A program made the translations under genes and the position numbers. From the NCBI GenBank assembly GCA_964601515.1, contig CAZRNU010000007.1, positions 1 to 53,074 of the forward strand: DNA of 53,074 nucleotides, read 5' to 3'. The stretch is from PWND01 sp964601515 (GTDB lineage Bacteria; Bacteroidota; Bacteroidia; Bacteroidales; UBA7960). How positions within the stretch are numbered: position 1 is the stretch's first letter; every line of letters begins with the position of its first letter. Shown here in pieces: positions 1-8,266 of the stretch. Below the pieces are notes generated by a model. That model was not told the DNA's origin. It saw only the letters and a list, made by a program, of their open reading frames with translations, and did not search any database.

Positions 1-434
1 CTTGAAGATACAATTGCTCTCATGTTTATAGGCTTATCTTTCTGGGCAAAAGATTGAATTGTAACTTCTTCAAGGTTGTAAACAGCTTCTTTAAGATTTT
101 GATTTATTATAAGCTCTTTACCACTAATAAGATGCATTCTTTCTAAAGTAAAAACTTCATATCCCACCATCGAAAATCTAATGTTATAATAACCTGTGGG
201 CATATTAGCAAAAAGGAAGTAGCCATTATCGTCGGTAATTCTATATTCAATGCTTTCACCTTTAGAAAGTTGAACTGTAACTCCCGGCAATGGGAATCCG
301 GCGGAATGGTCGAGAACTCTGCCCCTTATATTTTGAAAAAGCCTGCCATTTGGTATTGAGTCATTTACCTTAGCAATCGCATTCAGATTGATTGATAAAA
401 AACTGATAATAATTAAAACAATAGCCTTTTTCAT
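1..434 (-). CDS. TonB-dependent receptor, N-terminal part (cut by window edge)
   Basis: The frame opens at an ATG at 434 and runs off the left edge, giving about 144 residues without a stop. It begins with a signal peptide (MKKAIVLIIISFLSINLNAIA). A CarboxypepD-reg-like beta-sandwich follows at about residues 30-115, with the typical pieces GRVLDHSAGFPLPGVTVQL, DDNGYFLFANMPTGYYNI and FSMVGYE, then LEEVTI, the usual lead into a TonB box and plug. This build is typical of Bacteroidota outer-membrane receptors. It follows the 129-residue gene by 22 bp and is the last visible gene of the leftward sub-operon, so it may move the operon's product or substrate. The barrel is not visible, so a receptor rather than a smaller regulatory-domain protein is inferred. 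Confidence 0.7.
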   Translation of the reverse strand, partial: MKKAIVLIIISFLSINLNAIAKVNDSIPNGRLFQNIRGRVLDHSAGFPLPGVTVQLSKGESIEYRITDDNGYFLFANMPTGYYNIRFSMVGYEVFTLERMHLISGKELIINQNLKEAVYNLEEVTIQSFAQKDKPINMRAIVSS

Positions 435-456
435 GTCCCTTGGTTGCATTTAGAAA

Positions 457-846
457 TCAGCCGGCAATCATTTCAATTACCTGATCTCTTGTAATTCTTT
501 CCCAACGCGGCTCAGAAAACTGCTCATTATTTATATGAAAATGTACAATATCGAAAGTTTCATGGAGAAACTCATATTTTGAGCCAACATCAGGAGTATG
601 AAGTATAAACAGCAATTCTTCAGGTTTTATTTTTTTATCCTGAATAATTATTTCTGCCAGTTTAGGGCAATATTCAGTAACTGAGGTTCCGGGGTTATCT
701 TCATAAAGTTCGGTAATAATAGCAATTGTCCGGTTTTGTTTGCGAACAACTTTTAGTCCGCACTTTGAAGGCAATCCCCAAAGTCCTGCATAATCGTAAA
801 CCTCATCAATAAAATTCTTTTCCTTGTCTCTTATAATTTGTCCCAT
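457..846 (-). CDS. Conserved-looking protein of unknown function (129 aa)
   Basis: I do not recognise this family. It is soluble, has no signal peptide or membrane segment, and mixes short beta-like stretches (TIAIITELY, LLFILHTPD, FDIVHFHI) with acidic helices, which suggests a small alpha/beta fold. It starts at an ATG one base after the stop of the radical SAM gene, so the two are probably translationally coupled. It could be a partner or accessory subunit of that enzyme; this rests on position only. Confidence 0.7.
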   Translation of the reverse strand: MGQIIRDKEKNFIDEVYDYAGLWGLPSKCGLKVVRKQNRTIAIITELYEDNPGTSVTEYCPKLAEIIIQDKKIKPEELLFILHTPDVGSKYEFLHETFDIVHFHINNEQFSEPRWERITRDQVIEMIAG

Positions 847-847
847 A

Positions 848-2113
848 TTAACGATCTATAGTTTTTCCAAAACTTTTTTGCACAAGGTCGTCTCTTCTGG
901 AACGATAAGTTCCGTCGCGCATTTCCTTATCTATTACATTCATCATCATTTTAAACATTTTCTGCTCCTGAGTTTCTTTAGCATAAAAGGTGTCCCATGC
1001 ATAATAGTATAATTCCTGCAATCTTTCAGGCGACATATGTTTAGGCTTAAATACAACTTTTCCTGCGTTATAATTATTCCAGTCCTTATCAATAATTCTT
1101 CCTTCTTTCAAAAAATCATCGTAAGCTTTAGTGTGTCTGAATGGTGTAAGAACTGTAAACTCAGCTAAGTCGACATTAATTTCTAATAGAAAATCAATAA
1201 GTCTGAGAATGTCATCTTCAGTTTGATTATCCATTCCAAGGAGAATTGTACCTTCTACAAGGATTCCATAATCGTGGTATCTTTTTACTCTTTCCTTGAT
1301 ATAATCAGAAGTATCAAAAACCGCTTGATAAACATACCAAGCACCGGCTTGAGCAGCCAGATCAAGCACCTCAGGTTTATCTTCAATTGTGTGGCTACAC
1401 CATTTTTTCTTAAGAGGAATCATAGCTTTAAAAAGATCTTTTTCCCACTGAGTATCCTGAGCTAATGAATTATCAACAATAAACAAACGGTTATTATCTA
1501 TTTGCGCAAGCTCTTCAACAACCTTATCTATAGGTCTTGGCCTGAACTGTCTTCCTCCTAAAAATGTTACACAACATGGATAGCAGGCATACTTACACCC
1601 TCTGGATGCATGAAACAGGTCAACCATTTGCACCCCTTTGTGATAATAAAGCTCTCTTTTAAGAATATCTCTGCGTGCCGGACCAATTAAATTGATATCG
1701 GGATGTTGATACATATAATTGTATAATGGCTTTAGCTGATTCTTTTTAAAATCATCAAAAACCTCATTCAATCTTCCCTCAACTTCACCCATAAAAATAC
1801 TATCGGCATGCTGCATTGTTTCTTCAGCGTGAAGCATTGTAGAAATGCCTCCAAATATAACTTTTTTACCAAGCTTACGGTATTCATCAGCTATTTCCCA
1901 TCCTCTTTTCACCTGAGAGGTAAGCATAACAGAGATTCCGACAAAATCAGCATCATCTTTTATAACGAGAGGTTCTACATTTTCATCAACAAAGTCAACT
2001 TCAACATAATCAGGCAAAGCAGCTGCCATTACTACAGGACCGTGAGGAGGCAAATTAAAATGAGTTTGTCTCTCAAGCTTTGTCCATTTTGGATATATAA
2101 GTTTAAACTTCAT
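848..2113 (-). CDS. B12-binding-domain radical SAM enzyme
   Basis: The 421-residue protein has an N-terminal cobalamin-binding-like Rossmann region (about residues 20-130, with ADFVGISVMLTSQ and KKVIFGGISTMLHAEE) followed by a radical SAM barrel. The cluster motif CxxxCxxC is Cys173, Cys177 and Cys180 in RGCKYACYPC. This is the layout of class B radical SAM methylases and the BchE/HpnJ-like group, which act on unactivated carbons. The canonical B12-ligating DxHxxG motif is not evident, so cobalamin use is uncertain. It overlaps the sulfotransferase gene by 11 bp in a tight operon with an ACP and a BtrH-like transferase. The substrate is therefore likely the acyl product of this operon, perhaps methylated or rearranged. 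Confidence 0.9.
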   Translation of the reverse strand: MKFKLIYPKWTKLERQTHFNLPPHGPVVMAAALPDYVEVDFVDENVEPLVIKDDADFVGISVMLTSQVKRGWEIADEYRKLGKKVIFGGISTMLHAEETMQHADSIFMGEVEGRLNEVFDDFKKNQLKPLYNYMYQHPDINLIGPARRDILKRELYYHKGVQMVDLFHASRGCKYACYPCCVTFLGGRQFRPRPIDKVVEELAQIDNNRLFIVDNSLAQDTQWEKDLFKAMIPLKKKWCSHTIEDKPEVLDLAAQAGAWYVYQAVFDTSDYIKERVKRYHDYGILVEGTILLGMDNQTEDDILRLIDFLLEINVDLAEFTVLTPFRHTKAYDDFLKEGRIIDKDWNNYNAGKVVFKPKHMSPERLQELYYYAWDTFYAKETQEQKMFKMMMNVIDKEMRDGTYRSRRDDLVQKSFGKTIDR

Positions 2114-3185
2114 AATTATAACTATTCATAAATTTTTTACATCCTTCTCTTATCAATTCAACTTTATCTTGATCAAGAACATACTTGTTCTTTTCGTATG
2201 TTTTAACGCTATGCAAGAATTCTCTGACCTTTTCTTCAAATTCTTCTGTATAATTGAGTTTCAAATCAGAATAAAGCTTTTTTAAAACATTCACAGCATC
2301 GGCTTCCAAATCAGCAAATCTTACCTTGCAATAACTTTCCTTATCAATTTGATTGGTTTGAAACTTCATATTTCCCCACAATGAATTAAACATTTCAATT
2401 GCACTCTGATATGAAATATCAGTCCACTTGCCTGCCAATACATTTTGAGATCCAACAATATTCCACATCCTTATTGTGCTTGGTATTACTTCTATAGGAT
2501 TTCTGTGTATATGGATAAATTTGGCATTTGGGAAAATTGCCTTTAATTGTTTAACTCTGTATGAATGAAAAGGATTTTTAAAAAGGACAATTTTATTATT
2601 CTTGTAAACAAGTTTTGAAGTAAAATTAAAAAATGATTTTTCCCAATTTTGAGATAATCGTTCACTTTCCATAAATACTTTCAAATCTGCCAAAAAATCC
2701 TTTTTACCTCTTCTGAAAAACAGGGTTTCCAGAGCTGAGCCTTTAACCATTTTAACTATTGCATACTCATCTTCCTGAGGTTCATCGGGTCCAAGTTTCA
2801 CATTATCCATAGGTCGTTTTTTACCAATAACCTTAGACATAATTTTCCTGAAATAATTTTCAGAAACTAGAAAACTATCAGGAACAGAAACCTGAACAAC
2901 TGACGGAGTAGTAAATTGAGGGTCGAGCGACATTAACTGATGAAGAAAGGTGCTTCCTGTTCGCCAATGGCCAATAATGAAAACAGGGCCGCATTCAAAG
3001 TGTTTAGGAAATTTATTCCTGTTGAATTTAAAATGTTCAACCCTTTTAAATACAGAAGCCCAAATACTACCCTGCAATAAGAAAAGAAATCTCCCAAAAA
3101 AAGCGGGAGATACTCCTTTATTCCTTACGACCATGCTTAAAAGCTTGCCGAAAGTTATTACACTAAGCAAGTATGAGTGCTTCAT
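2103..3185 (-). CDS. PAPS-dependent sulfotransferase family protein
   Basis: The 360-residue protein carries the 5'-phosphosulfate-binding loop at about residues 70-84 (GHWRTGSTFLHQL) and the 3'-phosphate-binding strand-helix at 219-237 (FPNAKFIHIHRNPIEVIPS, Arg228). These two motifs define the Sulfotransfer_3-type family, which moves sulfate from PAPS to a hydroxyl or amino group. A hydrophobic N-terminus may sit at the membrane. It lies between the ACP and radical SAM genes, so an acyl or glycosyl product of the same operon is the likely acceptor. Sulfated aryl polyenes are not something I know of, so the acceptor is open. Confidence 0.88.
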   Translation of the reverse strand: MKHSYLLSVITFGKLLSMVVRNKGVSPAFFGRFLFLLQGSIWASVFKRVEHFKFNRNKFPKHFECGPVFIIGHWRTGSTFLHQLMSLDPQFTTPSVVQVSVPDSFLVSENYFRKIMSKVIGKKRPMDNVKLGPDEPQEDEYAIVKMVKGSALETLFFRRGKKDFLADLKVFMESERLSQNWEKSFFNFTSKLVYKNNKIVLFKNPFHSYRVKQLKAIFPNAKFIHIHRNPIEVIPSTIRMWNIVGSQNVLAGKWTDISYQSAIEMFNSLWGNMKFQTNQIDKESYCKVRFADLEADAVNVLKKLYSDLKLNYTEEFEEKVREFLHSVKTYEKNKYVLDQDKVELIREGCKKFMNSYNYEV

Positions 3186-3193
3186 TTTTGATG

Positions 3194-3499
3194 TTATTTT
3201 TCAACCTTATCCAATTCCTTTTCAAGAAAGTCAGCAATTGTATCAATAGATTCGAGAATAACCCTAGCTAGGTTTTGATCAGCAATTCTCACATTATACC
3301 TTTGTTGAACTGCAAGAATTATTTCAATTGCATCAATAGAATCAAGTCCAAGAGGATTATCCTGTCCAAAAAGAGGAGCATTACTTGGAACTTCATCTGC
3401 AGTAACATGCGTGATTTTCAACACTTCAATTATCAGTTCGGTGATTTCCTTTTTTAAATTATTTTTTTCTTCGGCATTCATATCAGATATTATTAACAT
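3194..3499 (-). CDS. Acyl carrier protein (sub-operon copy)
   Basis: A four-helix ACP of 101 residues or, from the inner ATG at 3481, 95 residues. The phosphopantetheine site is the Ser in GLDSIDAIEI (Ser54 from the outer start). The outer ATG overlaps the stop of the BtrH-like gene (TAATG), which favours coupled translation; the inner start gives a more usual ACP N-terminus (MNAEEKNN). BtrH of butirosin biosynthesis takes an acyl group from the ACP BtrI, so this ACP is the obvious donor partner of its neighbour. It differs clearly from the second ACP at 7984-8232. Confidence 0.93.
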   Translation of the reverse strand: MLIISDMNAEEKNNLKKEITELIIEVLKITHVTADEVPSNAPLFGQDNPLGLDSIDAIEIILAVQQRYNVRIADQNLARVILESIDTIADFLEKELDKVEK

Positions 3500-4503
3500 T
3501 AAACCATTTTTTTCAAATCAGTGAAGAATGACTTTTCTTCATCCCCTCTTTTTCTAATCATTTCGCTTAGTTCTTCAAGTCTGTCGGTTCCCAGATCTCT
3601 ATTTTTTCCAATTTTGGCAGCAAAATATGAGATTTTCCTCCACTCATCGCCGTTTATCATCATTCTTTTCGACATATCAGCAAGATTGTTGTTGTCAAGT
3701 ATTTCAGAAGCTTGTTGCAAGAAAGAGGCATACATAAATCTAAATCCTGCACCACCGGTACCCTGATCTTCCAGTAAGATATTAATTTTCATTATTTCAT
3801 GCGAAAGATGTTCAGTATCCCTTGCCAGATTTGGCCATTCCTTAACTTTATTAGCGAATTTATAAATACCTTTTACTCCAATAAAAGGAACAGGCAACCC
3901 AATCATATTACGACATGCTGTTTTAATCCCTTTAATAATTGGCTTTTTATAATCAATATTAAGTGGAACCTTTTCCGGATAAAAGATAAAACCTTTGGGT
4001 GCCATATGACCACCTGCCCAACGAGCTTTGCGCATTGACTCTTTTTTCAGCTCACTAATTCTTGGATAATAGCTGTCGGAAACAACATAGTAATCGTCTT
4101 TAATCCCTGTAACCAGTATGAAATGAACATTAATATGTACTCTTTGCCAGTCGGGCATATAATCCATATAAAAGAAATCTACTTGCGCAGCAGTAGGTAT
4201 TCCTTTCATAATAAGCTGATCTAATGCAGCTTCGCCTTTGTCGATACTTTTATACTCGTTTTCTTTGAGCTTTATACCAAGACGAGAGGTAATGTTTTTT
4301 CTAATTTGCCCGGGTCTGCTTCTTACAATAAAAGTTGGGAAAGGGAAATTATCAGTTTCAAGGTATCCGAAAAAAATTCCGTTTGCAATACCAAAAACCA
4401 AAGGTTCCGTAATATTTAAGCCGGCATAATTAAACAATGAAGTAAGAGTGCCTGTCTCGCAATGAGCGGCCATTTTATGTTGAAAATCTATTACGTTATT
4501 CAT
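3499..4503 (-). CDS. BtrH-like acyl-ACP transferase (BtrH_N / DUF4872 type)
   Basis: About 334 residues from the ATG at 4503; the frame extends nine bases further only through a TTG. The N-terminus matches the BtrH_N pattern: HCETGTLTSLFNYAG followed by FGIANGIFFGY. BtrH moves an ACP-bound acyl group onto an amine of an aminoglycoside, using a papain-like Cys-His-Asp set. Here Cys15, His127 (in VHFILVTG) and Asp143 (in YYVVSDSYY) fit such a triad by position. The C-terminal half is helical, like DUF4872. The ACP gene follows directly with overlapping stop and start codons. Predicted role: transfer of an ACP-bound chain to an amine or hydroxyl acceptor. Confidence 0.85.
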   Translation of the reverse strand: MNNVIDFQHKMAAHCETGTLTSLFNYAGLNITEPLVFGIANGIFFGYLETDNFPFPTFIVRSRPGQIRKNITSRLGIKLKENEYKSIDKGEAALDQLIMKGIPTAAQVDFFYMDYMPDWQRVHINVHFILVTGIKDDYYVVSDSYYPRISELKKESMRKARWAGGHMAPKGFIFYPEKVPLNIDYKKPIIKGIKTACRNMIGLPVPFIGVKGIYKFANKVKEWPNLARDTEHLSHEIMKINILLEDQGTGGAGFRFMYASFLQQASEILDNNNLADMSKRMMINGDEWRKISYFAAKIGKNRDLGTDRLEELSEMIRKRGDEEKSFFTDLKKMV

Positions 4504-4528
4504 CAGAACCAAAATATTTGAATAAAAC

Positions 4529-5002
4529 TTATTTTTTTAACCCAATCTTAAACAACTCGAAAAATGAATTTTGAGTTTTTAGCTTTTCTATTTCAAGATT
4601 TTTTTTGTCTTCTTCCTTTACAATAATTACTTGCAACATAGCCGACACAGAAACATCAAATACATCTGCATACTTTTTAAGCATAGACAACGATAACTTT
4701 GCAAAGTATTCAGGCTTAAAGTGTTTTTTCAACTTTCTTTTACTAACGCCAACTCTGGACGCAAGATCGCCAAGACCCATTTCCTGAAGCAGCATATAAT
4801 AATAAACCGGACTAACTTCATTATTAGCTATTTGATCTCTAAGTTTTTTTTCAAGGTTTTTCTTTTTTAAATAAAAGTCGTCGAGATAATCGTGAGAAAG
4901 CTGAGATCCACTAATTATTGGTCCATACGAACTGTCGTCTTTTTCAACATAGTAAACAGCTTGCTGAGGAGTATAATCAACATATAATTCCTTCTCTTTC
5001 AT
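4529..5002 (-). CDS. Helix-turn-helix DNA-binding protein, likely local regulator
   Basis: 157 residues from the ATG at 5002. A longer reading from a TTG at 5047 is unlikely because a -7-type promoter element (5045-5052) covers that codon. Residues about 85-125 hold a helix-turn-helix (GLGDLASRVGVSKRKLKKHF) and then LSLSMLKKYADVFDVSVSAM, which resembles the end of an XRE-type domain. The N-terminal 60 residues are acidic and unassigned. The gene leads the BtrH-ACP-sulfotransferase-radical SAM operon, and a perfect palindrome lies in its promoter, so autoregulation is plausible. Its identity as a repressor is inferred. Confidence 0.7.
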   Translation of the reverse strand: MKEKELYVDYTPQQAVYYVEKDDSSYGPIISGSQLSHDYLDDFYLKKKNLEKKLRDQIANNEVSPVYYYMLLQEMGLGDLASRVGVSKRKLKKHFKPEYFAKLSLSMLKKYADVFDVSVSAMLQVIIVKEEDKKNLEIEKLKTQNSFFELFKIGLKK

Positions 5003-5044
5003 AATGCTATAAACTTTGGCGGTTCTTAACTTATTTTTTTGCGG

Positions 5045-5052
5045 CAAATTTA
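5045..5052 (-). promoter_or_regulatory. Promoter -7 element for the HTH-led sub-operon
   Basis: Read on the minus strand, TAAATTTG fits the Bacteroidota -7 consensus TAnnTTTG exactly. It lies 43 bp upstream of the ATG at 5002. No clear TTTG -33 box is seen at the usual spacing, which would fit a regulated promoter. Confidence 0.5.
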
Positions 5053-5069
5053 AGTATTATTATACTTAA
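5050..5069. promoter_or_regulatory. Perfect palindrome overlapping the promoter (candidate operator)
   Basis: Arms TTAAGTAT and ATACTTAA are separated by TATT, an exact 8+4+8 inverted repeat. It overlaps the upstream half of the -7 element and extends into the spacer, where a repressor would block RNA polymerase. The adjacent HTH gene is the natural candidate binder. Confidence 0.5.
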
Positions 5070-5070
5070 T

Positions 5071-5086
5071 CTGCTTAATAAAGCAG
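5071..5086. terminator. Short stem-loop after the flavodoxin gene
   Basis: Arms CTGCTT and AAGCAG around AATA form a perfect 6-bp stem, 7 bases past the flavodoxin stop at 5093. There is no long U-tract, so it is at best a weak terminator or mRNA 3'-end structure. It sits directly beside the palindrome at 5050-5069. Confidence 0.35.
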
Positions 5087-5092
5087 GGCTAA

Positions 5093-5563
5093 TTAATTTC
5101 TATTACTAATTTCGTTAGCAAATTCAACAATTTTCTCTTCACTTATATTTGAAGTATTTTCAGTAATACCTATCAATTCGAATATTACTTTTTTTTCAAA
5201 CTCCAATAAAAGCTCAGGATTAATTTCGCTCCCCAAGCATTTAACTAAAGCAATGTCGGTAAGCTTTCCTGGCAGTATTGTGTTTAAAAAATCGTACAAT
5301 CTTTCTTCATCCCAACACATAACAAACACACCAGTAATTTTCAATCTTATATCATCCCAGTTTTTCTTAAGGAATGTTCTCATATCCCGAGTTGTAGTGC
5401 CTGCATAAATCGGAATTCCCAAAACTATATTATCAATTGAATTTAAATCAGCAATATCATCATTAGTTGAGAATATTAACTCAGCCTTAAGCAGACTAGC
5501 AATTTTTTCTGCTACCTTCTTTGTGCTTCCATATCTTGATGTATAAATAATGGCAGTTTTCAT
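5093..5563 (-). CDS. Flavodoxin-domain protein
   Basis: The 156-residue protein opens with the flavodoxin FMN-phosphate loop TSRYGSTKKVA (residues 8-18) and continues with IVLGIPIYAGTTTRDMRTFL and GVFVMCWDEE, the pattern of HemG-like/Flavodoxin_5 proteins. It should bind FMN and pass electrons. Its ATG overlaps the stop of the upstream hotdog dehydratase gene (TAATG), so it belongs to the leftward chain-building operon. It might feed electrons to the CrtI-like oxidoreductases or another redox step, but no direct partner is shown. Confidence 0.85.
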   Translation of the reverse strand: MKTAIIYTSRYGSTKKVAEKIASLLKAELIFSTNDDIADLNSIDNIVLGIPIYAGTTTRDMRTFLKKNWDDIRLKITGVFVMCWDEERLYDFLNTILPGKLTDIALVKCLGSEINPELLLEFEKKVIFELIGITENTSNISEEKIVEFANEISNRN

Positions 5564-5982
5564 TATTGTTGCAAAAATATGTTCATATCACATTCAGCTA
5601 TAACCTTACCATTATACAACACCGAGCCATGTATTATTGTTGCATTCATAACTTCACTTACAATATCAATTGTTGTAGTAATTTCTCCATTAATAACAGG
5701 TTTATCTGTTACGACAAGTTTTTTTACAGCGCCAATAAATCCCGGAATAACAGGTTTATTATTTTTAATACAATTATATCCCACGCCTGCAGCGGCTGTT
5801 TGAGCAATATTTTCAATAAGTCCGCTTTCTGAAAGCATATTTTCTTCAATAAGCGGGTTGTCTGAATTTATTGTAAAACGGGAAACAATTTTTGTTTCAT
5901 TAGCTTCAATAAGCTTGTCGATAAAAACAAAAGGAGGCCTTTGCGGAATATACTTAAGAATCTCTTTGCCTGCTGCCAGCAT
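5563..5982 (-). CDS. Hotdog-fold 3-hydroxyacyl-ACP dehydratase-like protein
   Basis: 139 residues, single hotdog domain of the FabZ/ApeP type. The segment YIPQRPPFVFIDKL (11-24) corresponds to the FabZ active-site stretch LPHRxPFLLVD, but the catalytic His is replaced by Gln14. The partner acidic residue is kept (Glu57 in ESGLIENIAQTAA). In aryl polyene assembly two hotdog proteins dehydrate the growing polyene; the other here is the N-terminus of the gene at 16203. The missing His means either a variant mechanism or a non-catalytic partner. Confidence 0.85.
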   Translation of the reverse strand: MLAAGKEILKYIPQRPPFVFIDKLIEANETKIVSRFTINSDNPLIEENMLSESGLIENIAQTAAAGVGYNCIKNNKPVIPGFIGAVKKLVVTDKPVINGEITTTIDIVSEVMNATIIHGSVLYNGKVIAECDMNIFLQQ

Positions 5983-5987
5983 TTTAT

Positions 5988-7058
5988 TTACTTTTTTGGT
6001 TTACAAATAAACATAGTATGACTCACTCCAATATTATCTATAGCTTTCTCAACATACATTCCGGCTTTATCAACAAGTTTGTACATATCGTCTGAGTGAT
6101 ACATTTGGCTACATCCGTTAGCGATACAAGTAAAGTATAACGAAGTAGCGTGCAAGCTGTACATTGCTGCATCATATTTCTGTTTATCCCAATATGTTTC
6201 AAGAATATATAATGCGCCATCCTGACTTAATGCATTTTTACCTCTGGAGATAAGATGCAGAATATCTTCTTGAGAAAAACAATCTAGAAATTGGCTCATC
6301 CAAACAGCATCGTACCCTGTTGGAAAAGGTTTTGAAGAATCGAGCAAATTCATTGCATGACCATCAATACGGTCTGAAAAACCATGATTTTCGATATTTT
6401 TGTATGCATCATTTAACTGTCCGGGTAAATCTAGAATAGTAACTTTAACTTCAGAATTAAACTCACAGCATTTAATTGAAAACTTTCCGGTATTTCCACC
6501 AACATCTAAAACAGTTTTCGGATTTCTCTCAAAAATAATTGGCAAAGCCTCAGGGAAGGCATTATCAGAATAATAGTGATCGAAGGCAAACCAGCTTTTT
6601 CTAACCTGCTCGGGCAAATGCGCTAATGCTTCATAAACAGTATCCCACTTTCCAAATACTTTCAAACCTTCAGGTTTTCCATTTCTAATTGATTCTTCCA
6701 ACTCGTAAAAACCAAGATAATTTACATCATGCGTAAAATCCATGTTAACAGTTGTAAGAGAATCATTTTGAACAAACCAACCGGTTTTAGATAAAAAGAA
6801 TTTATCATCTTTTACATAAACCATTTCCAGACTAATACCGGCCTCCAGCAATACTTTTGCTCCATAAATTGATATATTACAATTTTTAGCAACTTCTTCA
6901 ATAGTTAATCCGGTTTTTCTGTTTTTATCAAGAGTATCAAGTATTCCTAGATTTCTCATTGATTTTGCAGCCTGAAACATAATAGGTGCAAAAGCTATTT
7001 TTTGAGCGTCAAACTTGGCTTGTACTGCCGATTTTTCATCTGATCCGTAGTTATTCAT
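5988..7058 (-). CDS. SAM-dependent O-methyltransferase-like protein
   Basis: 356 residues in the two-domain plan of plant/bacterial family-2 O-methyltransferases: a helical winged-helix-like dimerisation domain (about 20-110, with LTIEEVAKNCNISIYGAKVLLEAG) and a Rossmann domain with the SAM loop TVLDVGGNTGK (residues 182-192) and VTILDLPGQ. Such enzymes methylate phenolic hydroxyls. The natural target here is the 4-hydroxyl of the coumarate-derived aryl head. The downstream dehydratase starts 5 bp after its stop. Confidence 0.88.
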   Translation of the reverse strand: MNNYGSDEKSAVQAKFDAQKIAFAPIMFQAAKSMRNLGILDTLDKNRKTGLTIEEVAKNCNISIYGAKVLLEAGISLEMVYVKDDKFFLSKTGWFVQNDSLTTVNMDFTHDVNYLGFYELEESIRNGKPEGLKVFGKWDTVYEALAHLPEQVRKSWFAFDHYYSDNAFPEALPIIFERNPKTVLDVGGNTGKFSIKCCEFNSEVKVTILDLPGQLNDAYKNIENHGFSDRIDGHAMNLLDSSKPFPTGYDAVWMSQFLDCFSQEDILHLISRGKNALSQDGALYILETYWDKQKYDAAMYSLHATSLYFTCIANGCSQMYHSDDMYKLVDKAGMYVEKAIDNIGVSHTMFICKPKK

Positions 7059-7087
7059 TCTAAAAGTATTAAGTATTATACATCCAA

Positions 7088-7984
7088 TTAATTAGATATT
7101 TTCCAAAACTGATGATAATTAAACCATTGTAGAGGATATTGCTTTACAACTCTCTCCATTTCAGCAACATAATCATCCATCATCTTTTCAAGCTCCTGCT
7201 TTCTTGTTTTAAGATTTGCAGGATATTTATAAAACTTTGGAGGAGTAGCAAAAAAATGATAATGAGTAGTTTTTTCTTTCATGGCAGAAACATAAACAAC
7301 AGGAACATTATATTTACTGGCTAAGTATAACGCTCCTGTGGGAAATTCAGCATCAAAACCTAAAAACTTTTTCACAACATTATTTGTGCCCGGCAAAAAT
7401 CTATCACCATGCATAGCAATAATTTCTTTGTTTTTAAGTGCTTCCGCAATTTTAAAAAGATATTCGTTGCTGTTTTCCTTTATATAAATTATTTCGATAT
7501 TATACTTTCTCATAACAGATCCAACAAGATCACGAATATAATGCTGTTCGCCATCGTACATAAGGATATTGATTTTAGCATTTATTCTTTCAAGCAATTT
7601 GCCGGCAATTTCCCAATTACCAACATGTGCACCAACTAGAATGCCTCCGGTATTTTTTTCAGCCATCTGATGCAAAAAGTGTTCACCCTCGAAATTAAAA
7701 GAAAACTTTGTAGAAAACCCTGCTGCAATAGCGATTCTATCAAGAAGCACCTGTCCGAAAATATAAAAATTACGATAAATGCTTCTTTGAGTTTTTAAAT
7801 AAGAATACTTAAGAACATTCCTGAAATAAAATCGTATTCCTTGTTTATTTGAAAAGAGAAAAAACCAAAAAGCAACGAAGACAAGGACAAAATAAGCTAT
7901 TCTTATATTAAAGTGCTTTAAGATAAATATAAAGATCCTGTATCCTAAGGGTCCGCCTTTAGTTTTTCCGCTCCATGAAGCCAT
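7088..7984 (-). CDS. LpxL/HtrB-family acyltransferase
   Basis: 298 residues, with an N-terminal hydrophobic segment (about 15-45) and the catalytic H(x4)E motif His120-Glu125 in GAHVGNWEIAG. The family moves acyl chains from ACP to lipid A precursors at the inner membrane. Versions of it are standard in aryl polyene and flexirubin loci, where they are thought to attach the finished chain to its lipid or sugar anchor. Its ATG overlaps the ACP stop (TAATG), so donor and enzyme are co-translated. Confidence 0.92.
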   Translation of the reverse strand: MASWSGKTKGGPLGYRIFIFILKHFNIRIAYFVLVFVAFWFFLFSNKQGIRFYFRNVLKYSYLKTQRSIYRNFYIFGQVLLDRIAIAAGFSTKFSFNFEGEHFLHQMAEKNTGGILVGAHVGNWEIAGKLLERINAKINILMYDGEQHYIRDLVGSVMRKYNIEIIYIKENSNEYLFKIAEALKNKEIIAMHGDRFLPGTNNVVKKFLGFDAEFPTGALYLASKYNVPVVYVSAMKEKTTHYHFFATPPKFYKYPANLKTRKQELEKMMDDYVAEMERVVKQYPLQWFNYHQFWKISN

Positions 7985-8232
7985 TAATTCTTGTTAAGTT
8001 TGTTAAAAATGTATTCGTAAAGGTCATCAACAGTTCTAACACCTGCAACTTCCTCTCCAACAACCTTAACACCAAACTCTTTTTCTACAATAACAGCAAT
8101 ATCAACAAAGTCAAGGCTTTCAATTCCTAAATCATCTTTCAATAAAGCATCCGGAGTGAGTTGAGATTTATTAATTTCAAACTCATCGATTAGAAATTCG
8201 TTTACCTTGCTAACAATTACTTCTTTTTGCAT
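7984..8232 (-). CDS. Acyl carrier protein (main pathway)
   Basis: 82 residues, all ACP. The 4'-phosphopantetheine site is Ser39 in LGIESLDFVDIAVIVEKEFGV. It is the first gene of the leftward operon and overlaps the acyltransferase start. It most likely carries the coumaroyl starter and the growing polyene for the ketosynthase and ketoreductase encoded on the other strand. Confidence 0.95.
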   Translation of the reverse strand: MQKEVIVSKVNEFLIDEFEINKSQLTPDALLKDDLGIESLDFVDIAVIVEKEFGVKVVGEEVAGVRTVDDLYEYIFNKLNKN

Positions 8233-8266
8233 AATTAACTGAAAATATTTAATACTCGATTACTAA

